The position numbers and the translations under genes were made by a program. Below, one piece after another: positions 11,370 to 19,640 of a stretch of 64,000 nucleotides of DNA. Position 1 is the stretch's first letter. The number at the start of each line of letters is the position of its first letter. This DNA comes from Guyparkeria sp. WRN-7 (GTDB taxonomy: Bacteria; Pseudomonadota; Gammaproteobacteria; Halothiobacillales; Halothiobacillaceae): assembly GCF_001641825.1 (NCBI RefSeq), contig NZ_LRFH01000002.1, positions 216,669 through 280,668 of the forward strand, written 5' to 3'. Under the pieces are notes generated by a model. It saw nothing but the letters and a program-made list of their open reading frames with translations, did not search any database and was not told the origin of the DNA.

Positions 11370-11902
11370 TGAATACAAGCGAAAAGAACTGGTTCGAGCG
11401 CGCCCGCGACGTCCGCCTGCTGGTGCTGGACGTCGACGGCGTGATGACCGACGGGCGCCTGCACCTGACCGAGGACGGCCAGGAACACAAGATCTTCCAC
11501 AGCCGTGACGGCCACGGGATCAAGCTGATACAGGAGCTGGGCATCGACGTCGCGATCATCACCGGCCGTGCCTCCGAGGCGGTCACGCGCCGGGCCAAGA
11601 GCCTCGGCATCCAGCACGTGGTGCTGGGCGCAACCGACAAGGGACAGGCAATCGAGGAGCTCTCTCAGCTGGTGAACGTGCCGCTCGAACAGATGGCGGC
11701 CATGGGCGACGACGTCCTCGACCTGCCGATGCTCAACCGGGCCGGCCTGTCGGCCACCGTCAGCGACGCACCCGTCGTCATTCGCTCGCGCGTCGACTGG
11801 ATCAGCCCGCTACCCGGCGGCGCCGGCGCGGTCCGTGCGCTCATCGACACGCTCATCGATGCCCGTGGCCAGTGGGACGACGTCCTGGCGCGGTATACCT
11901 GA
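11369..11902 (+). CDS. kdsC: 3-deoxy-D-manno-octulosonate 8-phosphate phosphatase
   Basis: HAD-family phosphatase releasing Kdo from Kdo 8-phosphate. 177 residues, a capless C0-type HAD as usual for KdsC. The nucleophile/acid pair is Asp21/Asp23 in LLVLDVDGVMTDGR; motif II is the Thr in IITGRASEA; motif IV is MGDDVLDLPML. ATG 11369 overlaps kdsD by 1 bp and lptC follows after 3 bp, so the genes are a single transcription unit. Confidence 0.96.
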   Translation: MNTSEKNWFERARDVRLLVLDVDGVMTDGRLHLTEDGQEHKIFHSRDGHGIKLIQELGIDVAIITGRASEAVTRRAKSLGIQHVVLGATDKGQAIEELSQLVNVPLEQMAAMGDDVLDLPMLNRAGLSATVSDAPVVIRSRVDWISPLPGGAGAVRALIDTLIDARGQWDDVLARYT

Positions 11903-11905
11903 GCC

Positions 11906-12514
11906 ATGAGCTGGCCGTTCCCGGCGCAAACCAACCGTACGCTGCTCGCGCTTGCCGGCATCGCCCTGCTGGGCTGGCTTGCCTGGGAGAACGTCTCGGA
12001 CGAACTCATCCCCGAGATGGAGGAGACCGGCGGTTACGCCCAGCGGCTCGAACAGACGGCGAGCTGGCAGTACGACGAGGAAGGCCGGCTGGCCTATCAC
12101 CTGGTCACCCCAAGCGCGGTCCAGCTGGATGCCGACGACCGCTATGAACTGCAGGCTCCCGAGGCGGAACTGATCAACGCTGCGGACACGCCCCCCTGGA
12201 CCCTGAACGCCGAGCGCGGCACCCTGCTCGATGGCGGCGATACCGTACGGCTCGACGGGTCGGTGCGCGTGGCCCGCGCCCCCCACCAGGATCGGGGCCA
12301 ACTGGAACTTCGCACCGACCGACTGTGGGTCTACCCGCAACGCCAGGTCGCCCGAACCGACATCCCCAGCACCCTCCGCGAGCTCGACGAGAGCGGGGAG
12401 ATTCGCTGGACCAGCGAGGCCGACGATCTCCACCTGGACTGGGACAAGCGCGTCCTGACGCAGTCCGACCGGGTGCGGGACCGGATTCAATCGCAACAGG
12501 CACCGCGCCGATGA
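11906..12514 (+). CDS. lptC: LPS export protein LptC
   Basis: Bitopic inner-membrane protein that receives LPS from LptB2FG and passes it to LptA. 202 residues: one N-terminal membrane helix (about 10-27, LLALAGIALLGWLAW) and a periplasmic beta-jellyroll with repeated short strands (ELQAPEAELI, NAERGTLLDGGDTVRLDGSV, LELRTDRLWVYPQR). Sequence conservation in LptC is poor; position between kdsC and lptA makes the call safe. Its TGA overlaps an ATG of the next frame at 12511. Confidence 0.92.
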   Translation: MSWPFPAQTNRTLLALAGIALLGWLAWENVSDELIPEMEETGGYAQRLEQTASWQYDEEGRLAYHLVTPSAVQLDADDRYELQAPEAELINAADTPPWTLNAERGTLLDGGDTVRLDGSVRVARAPHQDRGQLELRTDRLWVYPQRQVARTDIPSTLRELDESGEIRWTSEADDLHLDWDKRVLTQSDRVRDRIQSQQAPRR

Positions 12515-12555
12515 GCGCAACCGCACAGCAACGACGCGCAGACAGGAAACGCATC

Positions 12556-13104
12556 ATGGCGATCATTACCTCAAACTCCTCTCGCCTGCGGGCGGCCACT
12601 GCACTGCCGGCACTGGGACTGGCTCTCGTCCTGGCCGGCGGGCTGGCCAGCCCAGTCTTCGCCGCCAAGGCCGATCGCAGCCAGCCGATCAAGGTCCAGG
12701 CGGACAAGAAGGTAACCAAGTACCAGGAAGGCACCAGCGTCTACACCGGTGACGTGGTCATCGACCAGGGCAGCCTGCACGCCACCGGCCAGCGGGCAAC
12801 CCTCTACCTCGAGAACGGCCAACTGGTGCGGGCGGTGCTCGAAGGCCGCCCGGCCACCTTCCGCGAGCGCGACGAACAGGGAAACCTGGTCGAGGGCAAG
12901 GCCGACGAGGCCGACTACCGCACCGCGAATGGCAACGTGATCCTGACCGGCGATGCCTGGCTCAAGCGCACCGGCGACGAGATTCGCTCGGACCGCATCA
13001 CCTACGACCTCGACACCGAAGTGGTCGAGGCCGGCGAATCCGGTGGGAGTTCCCGGGTCGAGATGACACTGCAGCCGCGCAACCGCGATCAGAACGAGGA
13101 CTGA
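12556..13104 (+). CDS. lptA: LPS transport periplasmic protein LptA
   Basis: Periplasmic bridge protein that polymerises between LptC and LptD to carry LPS across the periplasm. About 182 residues: signal peptide ending at SPVFA, then an OstA/jellyroll domain with IKVQADKKVTKYQEGTSVYTGDVVIDQGSLHATG and later ANGNVILTGDAWLKRTGDEI, the standard LptA repeats. I chose ATG 12556 because an AGGAAA site lies about 6 nt before it and it gives a normal-length signal peptide. An upstream ATG at 12511 overlaps the lptC stop by 4 bp and is a real alternative (adds 15 residues). Confidence 0.93.
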   Translation: MAIITSNSSRLRAATALPALGLALVLAGGLASPVFAAKADRSQPIKVQADKKVTKYQEGTSVYTGDVVIDQGSLHATGQRATLYLENGQLVRAVLEGRPATFRERDEQGNLVEGKADEADYRTANGNVILTGDAWLKRTGDEIRSDRITYDLDTEVVEAGESGGSSRVEMTLQPRNRDQNED

Positions 13105-13110
13105 GCACTC

Positions 13111-13857
13111 ATGCCGCGATCCGCTCGTCACGCCCCGCTCCTGGAGGCCCGCAGCCTGTCGAAGAGCTATGGCTCGCGGCCGGTGGTGCGGGACGTCTCG
13201 CTGCAGGTCAACGCCGGGGAGATCGTCGGCCTGCTGGGCCCCAACGGCGCCGGCAAGACCACCAGCTTCTACATGATCGTCGGGCTGGTGCCGGTCGACC
13301 AGGGGGGCGTGTTCCTCGATGGGCGGGACATCACCCACACCCCGATCGACCGGCGCGCCCATCTCGGCCTGGGCTACCTGCCGCAGGAGCCCTCGGTATT
13401 CCGCAAGCTCACGGTGCGCGAGAACATCCTCGCGATCCTGGAACTGCGCCAAGACCTGACACGCAACGGTCGCCGGCGCGCACTCGAGGAACTGCTCGAG
13501 GAGCTCAATGTCGGGCACATCGCCGACTCCAGGGGACAGGCCCTCTCGGGCGGCGAACGACGCCGCGTGGAGATCGCCCGGGCGCTGGCAGCCAACCCGC
13601 GCGCCATGCTCCTGGACGAGCCGTTTGCCGGCATCGACCCGATCTCGGTGATCGACATCCAGCGCATCATCGAGCACCTGCGTGATCGCGGAATCGGCGT
13701 GTTGATTACCGACCACAACGTCCGGGAGACGCTCGGCGTCTGCAAGCGCGCCTATATCGTCTCCGACGGCGAAATACTCGCCCATGGCAGCGCCGAGGAA
13801 CTGCTGGCCAACCAGTCAGTGCGCGACGTCTACCTCGGCCACGATTTCACCCTGTAG
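13111..13857 (+). CDS. lptB: LPS export ABC transporter ATPase LptB
   Basis: Cytoplasmic ATPase powering LPS extraction by LptFG. 248 residues, with Walker [12 protein letters not shown]-loop YLPQEPSVF, signature [15 protein letters not shown], Walker [13 protein letters not shown] and H-loop [10 protein letters not shown], all closely matching LptB. It starts 6 bp after lptA. After it a 181-bp gap precedes rpoN, so rpoN may have its own promoter there. Confidence 0.97.
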   Translation: MPRSARHAPLLEARSLSKSYGSRPVVRDVSLQVNAGEIVGLLGPNGAGKTTSFYMIVGLVPVDQGGVFLDGRDITHTPIDRRAHLGLGYLPQEPSVFRKLTVRENILAILELRQDLTRNGRRRALEELLEELNVGHIADSRGQALSGGERRRVEIARALAANPRAMLLDEPFAGIDPISVIDIQRIIEHLRDRGIGVLITDHNVRETLGVCKRAYIVSDGEILAHGSAEELLANQSVRDVYLGHDFTL

Positions 13858-13918
13858 GGCCGAATAAGGTGAGAGAAACCGTTGGCACAACCGGCCGGCA
13901 TTCGGATAGACTCACTCC

Positions 13919-13933
13919 CATGCAAATTGCATG
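13919..13933. promoter_or_regulatory. 15-bp palindrome in the lptB-rpoN gap
   Basis: CATGCAA-A-TTGCATG: perfect 7-bp arms around one central A, about 105 bp before the rpoN start. A weak -35-like TTGGCA lies upstream at 13882-13887. The symmetry and position suit an operator for a dimeric DNA-binding protein acting on rpoN, but no binding protein is known. Confidence 0.35.
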
Positions 13934-14038
13934 CTCAGCCCGACCCTCCCCATCCATGACTGCTTCGACCTGCCTGGCACCGTATGGCAGCCGGGCCGTC
14001 GTGGAGTCCGTGGCGCATTCGGTCGCCGGAGGTGACTC

Positions 14039-15526
14039 GTGGCAGGGATGAAGGCCGGTCTCGAACTACGGCTTGGTCAGTCGCTGGCCATGACGCCGCA
14101 ACTGCAGCAGTCGATCCGGCTGCTGCAGCTTTCCACCCTGGAGCTGAGCCTGGAGATCCAGCAGGCGCTGGACACCAACCCCCTCCTGGAAGTGGCCGAC
14201 GAGGACGACCGCACCGAGGAGGAATCCGAGGACACGCAATCGTCCGAGGAACAGGACCCCGGCGCCCAGGCCGGCGAGGAGCTTCTCGAGGATCGCAAGG
14301 ACAAGTCGGCGGACGAGGATCTGGTGGTCGACTCCTCCTGGGACGACTACTACGAATCCGACGGCTCGACCTCGCTCAGCGCCAGCGCCCCCGGCGAGGA
14401 CTACGACCCCTTCGCCACCCAGTCCACCGGCGAGGACAATCTCAGGGACCACCTGCTCAGCCAGATTCACCTCGCCTCGCTTTCCGACGCCGACCGGCGT
14501 GTCGCCACTGCCCTGATCGAGTCGATCGAGCCCTCGGGCTATCTCGAGGAGCCGCTCGAGGAAATCGTCACGCTGCTGCAGGACGAACTACCCGGCCTCG
14601 ACCTCGAGGAGGCGGAAGCCACCCTGCACTACATCCAGCAGCTCGACCCGGTCGGCGTCGGCGCCCGAACGCTCGCCGAGTGTCTGTCGATCCAGATCGA
14701 GCAGCACTACCCTGACGATCCGGCCGCGACCGATGCCAAGGCCGTGCTCGATGGCGACTGGCTCGAGGCCATCGCCCGGCGCGAGCTGCCCCAGGTCACG
14801 AAGGGACTGGGTATCAGCCGCGACCGGCTCGAGGCGGCACTGCGGCTGATCCAGCTGCTCGACCCCCGTCCGGGCCTGTCCGTCGGCGAAACGGCCGCCG
14901 ACTACATCCGTCCGGACGTGATCGTCACCCACCGGGAGGACGGCTGGCACGTCGATCTCAACCCGGAAATCGCTCCCCGGTTGCGAGTCAACCAGACCTA
15001 CGCCAGCCTGATCGACCGCTCCTCCCGCGGCAAGGATGCGACCTACATCCGCAACCATCTCCAGGAGGCGCGCTGGTTCATCAAGAGCCTGCGGAGCCGC
15101 AACGAATCCCTGCTCAACGTTGCCCGCGAGATCGTGCGCCGCCAGATGGACTTCTTCGAGCAGGGCGAGATCGCGATGAAGCCGATGGTGCTGCGCGAGA
15201 TCGCCGAAGCCCTCGACCTGCACGAATCGACCGTCAGCCGGGTGACCACCAACAAGTACATGCTCACGCCGAGGGGCGTGTTCGAATTCAAGTACTTCTT
15301 CTCCAGCCACGTCGGCACCGCCGACGGCGGCGAATGCTCGGCCACCGCCATCCGGGCGCGAATCAAGAAGCTCGTCGAGGAAGAAAATCCCAAGAAGCCC
15401 TTGAGCGATGCCAAGATTGCGACCATGCTTGGAGACGAGGGGATCGATGTCGCAAGACGGACGATCGCCAAGTACCGGGAAGCGATGGGCATCGCTTCCT
15501 CGACCGACCGCAAGCGGTTGATATAA
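14039..15526 (+). CDS. rpoN: RNA polymerase sigma-54 factor
   Basis: Alternative sigma factor that needs AAA+ activators for open-complex formation. 495 residues: Gln/Leu-rich region I (LRLGQSLAMTPQLQQSIRLL), a strongly acidic region II (about 50-120, many Glu/Asp), the core-binding domain, an HTH (EIAEALDLHESTVSRVT), and the RpoN box ARRTIAKYRE at about 472-481 that contacts the -24 element. The GTG start at 14039 is chosen because a GGAGG site at 14028-14032 is 6 nt upstream; the ATG at 14048 would be 15 nt away. Its place before hpf and ptsN is conserved in gammaproteobacteria. A matching activator gene lies at 36330-37301. Confidence 0.97.
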   Translation: MAGMKAGLELRLGQSLAMTPQLQQSIRLLQLSTLELSLEIQQALDTNPLLEVADEDDRTEEESEDTQSSEEQDPGAQAGEELLEDRKDKSADEDLVVDSSWDDYYESDGSTSLSASAPGEDYDPFATQSTGEDNLRDHLLSQIHLASLSDADRRVATALIESIEPSGYLEEPLEEIVTLLQDELPGLDLEEAEATLHYIQQLDPVGVGARTLAECLSIQIEQHYPDDPAATDAKAVLDGDWLEAIARRELPQVTKGLGISRDRLEAALRLIQLLDPRPGLSVGETAADYIRPDVIVTHREDGWHVDLNPEIAPRLRVNQTYASLIDRSSRGKDATYIRNHLQEARWFIKSLRSRNESLLNVAREIVRRQMDFFEQGEIAMKPMVLREIAEALDLHESTVSRVTTNKYMLTPRGVFEFKYFFSSHVGTADGGECSATAIRARIKKLVEEENPKKPLSDAKIATMLGDEGIDVARRTIAKYREAMGIASSTDRKRLI

Positions 15527-15547
15527 ATATCTTATAAGGAGTTGCTC

Positions 15548-15841
15548 ATGCAGATTGACATCACCGGTCATCATGTCGATGTCACCGAGGCCCTCAAGGC
15601 CCACGTCCACGACAAGTTCACGCGTCTTGAACGTCACTTCGACAAGCTGGTGGATATCCACGTCATTCTCACCGTGGAGCGCAAAGAGGCCCAGAAGGCG
15701 GAGGCCAACCTGCATGTCAGCGGTCAGGACATGCACGCCGAGGCGGTCACTGACGACATGTACGCCTCGATCGACGCCATGATCAACAAGCTCGACCGGC
15801 AGATCGTCAAGCACAAGGAAAAGCTGACCAGCCATCGCTGA
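15548..15841 (+). CDS. hpf: Ribosome hibernation promoting factor, short form
   Basis: Small ribosome-binding protein that helps form inactive 100S dimers in stationary phase. 97 residues, the short-HPF type (MQIDITGHHVDVTEALKAHVHDKFTRLERHF, then the KLDRQIVKHKEK helix). Start ATG 15548 has TAAGGAG ending 6 nt upstream; an in-frame TTG at 15542 overlaps that site and is rejected. Located 21 bp after rpoN and likely co-transcribed. A 9-bp GC-rich hairpin follows its stop. Confidence 0.95.
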   Translation: MQIDITGHHVDVTEALKAHVHDKFTRLERHFDKLVDIHVILTVERKEAQKAEANLHVSGQDMHAEAVTDDMYASIDAMINKLDRQIVKHKEKLTSHR

Positions 15842-15849
15842 GCCGCTCG

Positions 15850-15870
15850 CGGGGAGGCGGAGCCTTCCCG
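15850..15870 (+). other. Hairpin after hpf
   Basis: CGGGGAGGC at 15850-15858 pairs with GCCTTCCCG at 15862-15870 (one G-T pair, loop GGA). No T run follows, so it is more likely an mRNA 3'-end stabiliser or Rho-linked structure than a classic intrinsic terminator. Confidence 0.4.
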
Positions 15871-15931
15871 CCAGTCGCCGCCGGCACCCGACGACCAGTC
15901 ACGTCGGCGGCAACGAACCCCGGAGTCGGTG

Positions 15932-15959
15932 TTGCACCGCGAGTACAACACGCTATGAT
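15932..15959 (+). promoter_or_regulatory. Candidate sigma-70 promoter for ptsN
   Basis: TTGCAC at 15932-15937 and TATGAT at 15954-15959 (one mismatch to TATAAT) with 16 nt between; start site near 15966, about 66 nt before ptsN. This would let ptsN-hprK-rapZ be transcribed independently of rpoN-hpf. Confidence 0.5.
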
Positions 15960-16031
15960 GCGCGCCGACTCGACCAATCCCGCCCCGACCCGCGAGCGAT
16001 CCTCGCGATCAGTCGACCGACAGGGTGCTTA

Positions 16032-16514
16032 ATGAATACTGCCGAGCTGTTTCCGATCCACCACATCCGGATCGACGAGCTGTATCAGAGCCGCAAGCGG
16101 GTCCTGGAAGTGCTGTCCGGCCTGCTCGCCGACGACGAGCTGGGTGGCCAGCAGGCCACACGCATCTTCGAGGCCCTCGTGGCCCGTGAGCGCCTTGGCT
16201 GCACGGCCATCGGTCACGGCATTGCCGTTCCGCACGGCCGCGTCGACGACATCCTCACCCCGCGAGGCGCCGTGGTCCGGCTGCGTGAAGGCGTGGATTT
16301 CGGCGCGCCCGACGGTGCCCCCGTCACCCTGGTCATCGGGCTGGTCATCCCGGAGGACTGCCCCGAGCAGCATCTGGAGATCCTCGGCCGCCTTGCCCGA
16401 CACCTCAACGACCCGGACGAACGTGACACGATCATGGAGGCGCAAAGCGCCGAACGCGTTCAGGCGCTGATGATAGAGTGGCTCAAGGACAGCGCCGAGG
16501 CGACCGCCGGCTGA
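16032..16514 (+). CDS. ptsN: Nitrogen-PTS enzyme IIA (EIIA-Ntr)
   Basis: Regulatory PTS phosphoacceptor linking nitrogen and carbon status to potassium uptake, sigma-54-dependent genes and other targets. 160 residues of a single EIIA-Fru/Mtl fold; phosphorylated His68 is in GHGIAVPHGR. The family's usual length is about 155-165. Its site in rpoN-hpf-ptsN-rapZ is standard for gammaproteobacteria, but here hprK is inserted before rapZ, as in betaproteobacteria and some gammaproteobacteria. Confidence 0.96.
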   Translation: MNTAELFPIHHIRIDELYQSRKRVLEVLSGLLADDELGGQQATRIFEALVARERLGCTAIGHGIAVPHGRVDDILTPRGAVVRLREGVDFGAPDGAPVTLVIGLVIPEDCPEQHLEILGRLARHLNDPDERDTIMEAQSAERVQALMIEWLKDSAEATAG

Positions 16515-16564
16515 ACCGGGCCTCGCGCCCGACCATCGAGCCTTGAACGGCAAACGGGCAGGCC

Positions 16565-17533
16565 ATGATCCCGAGCTTCACACACCACCACCTTCCCTCG
16601 AATGCCAGCGACTCCGACTGGCAGGCGATCCTGCCGGATCAATGGCAGGCCTCGGTCCCGACCGATCAACGACGCATCGGTCCGGCCAACCCCTGGATTC
16701 CCACCCGGCTGGCACTGATCTCCCCCGCCCTGAGACGCGATCTGCGATGCGGCGAGGAATGCCTGAAACACGCCAACGGACCCCTGCCCGCCGATACCAG
16801 TCCGCGGGTGATCCTGCTTACCGAGGCGCACGCGCAGGCCGTCGACGAATGGCTGGCTCCGGTCCCTAAGGCGGATGCAGGCGATGCCGCCCCGATCACC
16901 GTGATCAGCACGCCGGACGACGACGAGACGGTCAGCCGGCGACTGCAACGGCTCTGCGGCACACACGACGAGGACTGGCGCCACGGGGTGTTCATGGAGA
17001 TCAGCGGCCTCGGGGTACTGATCCGCGGCACCGCGGGCATCGGCAAGAGCGAAGTGGCCCTCGAACTGATCAGCCGCGGCCACCGCCTGATCGCCGACGA
17101 CGCGCCCTGCTTCATCGCCCGCGGCGACGAGGTGACCGGCTCCTGCCCGGACCGGCTGTTCGGTCTGCTGGAGGTCCGTGGCATCGGCATCCTCGACATC
17201 CGCGAACTGTTCGGCAGCAACTCGCTCAAGGCACGCAAGTACCTGCGCCTGATCGTCGATCTCTACCCGGCGGACAGTTCGCGCCGCATCGGCGCCGACG
17301 AGCGACTCTTCGGCGACCGGGGCAACGAACGCATCGCCGGACTGTCGATCCCGGTCTGGCGGCTACCGGTCGCGCCGGGACGGAACATCGCCGTCCTGCT
17401 CGAGGCGATCGTGCGTCAGCGCAATCTCGAACGCCAGCGCGGCGGCCAGCCGTTCAGCCCCCGGGTCGCGCGCCTGTTCTCCGACGGCGACATCCCGCCG
17501 CATCCCGGCAACAAACCGGAGCCCTGGTCGTGA
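16565..17533 (+). CDS. hprK: HPr kinase/phosphorylase
   Basis: Phosphorylates or dephosphorylates HPr on its regulatory serine in response to metabolites. 322 residues: an N-terminal substrate-recognition part (about 1-135, weakly conserved) and a C-terminal P-loop domain with Walker A GTAGIGKS (155-162), the DDAP segment, and the signature VRGIGILDIRELFG. The partner HPr (18894-19184) keeps the target serine. The stop overlaps rapZ by 4 bp. HprK is absent from enteric bacteria. Confidence 0.95.
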   Translation: MIPSFTHHHLPSNASDSDWQAILPDQWQASVPTDQRRIGPANPWIPTRLALISPALRRDLRCGEECLKHANGPLPADTSPRVILLTEAHAQAVDEWLAPVPKADAGDAAPITVISTPDDDETVSRRLQRLCGTHDEDWRHGVFMEISGLGVLIRGTAGIGKSEVALELISRGHRLIADDAPCFIARGDEVTGSCPDRLFGLLEVRGIGILDIRELFGSNSLKARKYLRLIVDLYPADSSRRIGADERLFGDRGNERIAGLSIPVWRLPVAPGRNIAVLLEAIVRQRNLERQRGGQPFSPRVARLFSDGDIPPHPGNKPEPWS

Positions 17534-18411
17534 ACGGGCCGGCGCCACGGCTGATATTGGTCACCGGCCAATCGGGCTCCGGCAAGTCGGTGGCATTGGC
17601 CGCCCTCGAGGACAGCGGCTTCTACTGCATCGACAACCTGCCGCCCGACCTGCTCGATCACCTGGCCGAAAGCTATCTCGAAGGGGGCATCGTCGCTCGC
17701 GGCATCGCGATCAGTATCGATGCACGGGCCCCGGAGCAATCGCTCGCCGACCTCCCCGACCGTATCGACCGGCTCAGGGAGTGCCTGCCGGAACTCAATA
17801 TCAGCAGCCTGTTCCTCGAAGCCGATCAACAACGCCTGATCACGCGCTTCTCCGAGACACGCCGTCGACACCCGCTGTCCTATCAGATCGAGAACCTGGT
17901 GGAGGCGATCGCGCGCGAGGGGCAACTGCTGATGCCGATCCGCGCCTACGCGGACCTGGTCATCGATACCAGCCTGACCACGGTGCACCAGTTGCGCGAG
18001 GACGTGCGCTCGCGCCTGATCGGCGAAAAGGTGGCCGGGCCGCGCATCCTGATCCAGTCATTCGGTTTCAAGTTCGGCATACCGCTGGATTCGGACTTCC
18101 TGTTCGACGTGCGCTTCTTGCCCAATCCGCACTGGGACACCTCCCTGCGTCCGCACAGCGGCCTGGACCAGGCGGTGGTCGACTATCTCGAACAGCATCC
18201 GGTCACGCACGACACCCGCTCGCGCATCAGCGAGTTCCTCGCCCACATGCTGGTACAGGCGAGCCACAGCGATCGCAGCTACCTGACCTGCTCGGTCGGC
18301 TGCACCGGCGGCAAGCACCGCTCGGTCTACGTGGTCGAACAGATCGCGCACGACCTGCGTCCGACCTTCGGCAACCTCGTGGTCCGCCACCGGGATCTGG
18401 GCAATCACTGA
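17530..18411 (+). CDS. rapZ: RNase adapter protein RapZ
   Basis: Nucleotide-binding protein; in E. coli it senses glucosamine 6-phosphate and presents the sRNA GlmZ to RNase E. 293 residues with Walker A GQSGSGKS (13-20) and the strongly conserved C-terminal segment LTCSVGCTGGKHRSVYVVEQ. GlmZ-like RNAs are known only in enterobacteria, so the RNA target here is unknown. It starts with GTG overlapping hprK by 4 bp; it is followed by a possible terminator. Confidence 0.95.
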   Translation: MNGPAPRLILVTGQSGSGKSVALAALEDSGFYCIDNLPPDLLDHLAESYLEGGIVARGIAISIDARAPEQSLADLPDRIDRLRECLPELNISSLFLEADQQRLITRFSETRRRHPLSYQIENLVEAIAREGQLLMPIRAYADLVIDTSLTTVHQLREDVRSRLIGEKVAGPRILIQSFGFKFGIPLDSDFLFDVRFLPNPHWDTSLRPHSGLDQAVVDYLEQHPVTHDTRSRISEFLAHMLVQASHSDRSYLTCSVGCTGGKHRSVYVVEQIAHDLRPTFGNLVVRHRDLGNH

Positions 18412-18447
18412 ACGGCGGCCGATCGGACCTGTTCCCGGCCGTTTTTT
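18411..18447 (+). terminator. Possible intrinsic terminator after rapZ
   Basis: AACGGC at 18411-18416 can pair with GCCGTT at 18438-18443, followed by a run of six T (18442-18447). The stem is short. A TATGAT box at 18451-18456, just downstream, could start a new transcript for the EIIA/HPr pair, although no clear -35 is seen. Confidence 0.4.
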
Positions 18448-18495
18448 CGGTATGATGCAGGCTTTGCCGAACGCGATTGAGGAATCTCCCCCGCA

Positions 18496-18897
18496 ATGAC
18501 CGTCGGAATCCTGCTCATCTGCCACAACGATATCGGGGCCCAGTTGATCGAAACGGCCACCGACATGCTCGAACGCCTCCCCACGCGACTCGAGCACATC
18601 GACGTACGTCAGGATGACGACCCGATCGACCTGCTCAACGCAGCGCGCCGGCGTGTGGCGGACCTCGACGGCGGTGAAGGCGTGCTGGTGATGACCGACA
18701 TGTACGGCTCGACCCCGTCGAACATCGCCCACCGCCTGCGCGACCAGCATCAGGTGCAGGTGATCTCCGGGGTGAACCTCCCCATGCTGGTCCGCGCCCT
18801 GAACTACCCGCGCCTGCCGCTGGCCGAGATGACGGCCAAGGCATGCAGCGGCGGTCGCGACGGCATCATCCAGGAAGGAGCCAGCGAGGGGTCATGA
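18496..18897 (+). CDS. Mannose-family PTS EIIA domain protein (regulatory)
   Basis: 133-residue single-domain EIIA of the mannose (PTS-EIIA type-4) fold. Phospho-accepting His10 is in LLICHNDIGAQL; the active-site Asp and the MTDMYGSTPSN loop are also present. No EIIB, EIIC or EIID partners are nearby, so it is a regulatory rather than a sugar-uptake component, as in betaproteobacterial rapZ-EIIA-ptsH-ptsI clusters. It overlaps ptsH by 4 bp. Confidence 0.93.
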   Translation: MTVGILLICHNDIGAQLIETATDMLERLPTRLEHIDVRQDDDPIDLLNAARRRVADLDGGEGVLVMTDMYGSTPSNIAHRLRDQHQVQVISGVNLPMLVRALNYPRLPLAEMTAKACSGGRDGIIQEGASEGS

Positions 18898-19184
18898 GCC
18901 AACCGGACACTGCCACCATCAGTCGCGATCTCACCCTGCGCAACAAGCGCGGACTGCATGCCCGGGCGGCCGCCCGCTTCGCGGCGACCGCCGAACGCTT
19001 CGAGAGCGACATCCAGGTTGCGTTCAACGGCCGCAACGTCAACGGCAAATCGATCATGGGACTGATGATGCTCGCCGCGGCCTGCGGCAAGACCATCACG
19101 GTCAACGTCACGGGCAACGATGCCCACGAGGCAGCGAACGAGATCGCCGATCTCGTCGATGCCCGTTTTCACGAATCCGAATAA
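18894..19184 (+). CDS. ptsH: Phosphocarrier protein HPr
   Basis: Accepts phosphate from enzyme I on His22 (KRGLHARAAARF) and passes it to EIIA proteins; Ser53 in GKSIMGLMML is the HPr-kinase site. 96 residues, slightly longer at the N-terminus than E. coli HPr (85). Start ATG 18894 overlaps the EIIA stop. The expected ptsI (enzyme I) does not follow; instead there is a 108-residue unknown and a terminator. Confidence 0.96.
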   Translation: MSQPDTATISRDLTLRNKRGLHARAAARFAATAERFESDIQVAFNGRNVNGKSIMGLMMLAAACGKTITVNVTGNDAHEAANEIADLVDARFHESE

Positions 19185-19204
19185 CGAGAGACACGAGAGC
19201 AACG

Positions 19205-19531
19205 ATGCAACGCAGAGGCAATCAAGCGAAAGACAGCTACGTCGGGCTGGACAAGGACCGGGACGGCGGCATGACCTTCCTCGGTCGCCTGGTGCTGGAT
19301 GCCCGGGTATTCGGCCTGATTCCGGAAGACGAGACCTGCGAGGGCTGGGAGCTGGGCCGCATGCAGGGGCTGGCCGATCGCGTCAACGCCGAATGGGACA
19401 AGCACGGCGGCGGCATTCCGAGCCTGCTGCCCGACGACCTGCGCGCCCGTCACGCCAAGCTCTACGACGAGCAGATGAACAAGGCACGCAAGGAAGGCTG
19501 GGATCCGGACGCCAACATGGAGGAGGACTGA
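19205..19531 (+). CDS. Conserved-looking hypothetical protein after ptsH
   Basis: Not recognised. 108 residues, charged (many Asp, Glu, Lys, Arg), with no signal peptide or membrane helix. It contains FLGRLVLDARVFGLIPEDETCEGWELGRMQGL and a C-terminal Asn/Asp-rich tail (WDPDANMEED). Its ATG at 19205 is preceded by a GAGAG-like site and it lies 20 bp after ptsH, just before a strong terminator, so it is probably the last gene of the PTS unit. One cysteine, no evident catalytic motif. Confidence 0.8.
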   Translation: MQRRGNQAKDSYVGLDKDRDGGMTFLGRLVLDARVFGLIPEDETCEGWELGRMQGLADRVNAEWDKHGGGIPSLLPDDLRARHAKLYDEQMNKARKEGWDPDANMEED

Positions 19532-19563
19532 CCTCCCTGCCCGGCGCGCAAGCCAAAACAAAG

Positions 19564-19598
19564 AAAGGCCGCCCCGTCGATGACCGGGCGGCCTTTTT
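19564..19598 (+). terminator. Intrinsic terminator between convergent genes
   Basis: AAAGGCCGCCC (19564-19574) pairs with GGGCGGCCTTT (19586-19596), continued by T at 19597-19598. It ends the ptsN-HPr-side unit and faces hemL; on the other strand the T run is weaker. Confidence 0.85.
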
Positions 19599-19640
19599 CA
19601 TTGCACCCGGCCGGGACGCGCGCCCGGCCGGGGACGGCAA

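Noticed and set aside
18451..18456. TATGAT as a promoter for the EIIA/HPr pair
   Set aside because: Good -10 but no acceptable -35 at 16-18 nt; retained only as a note in the terminator entry.
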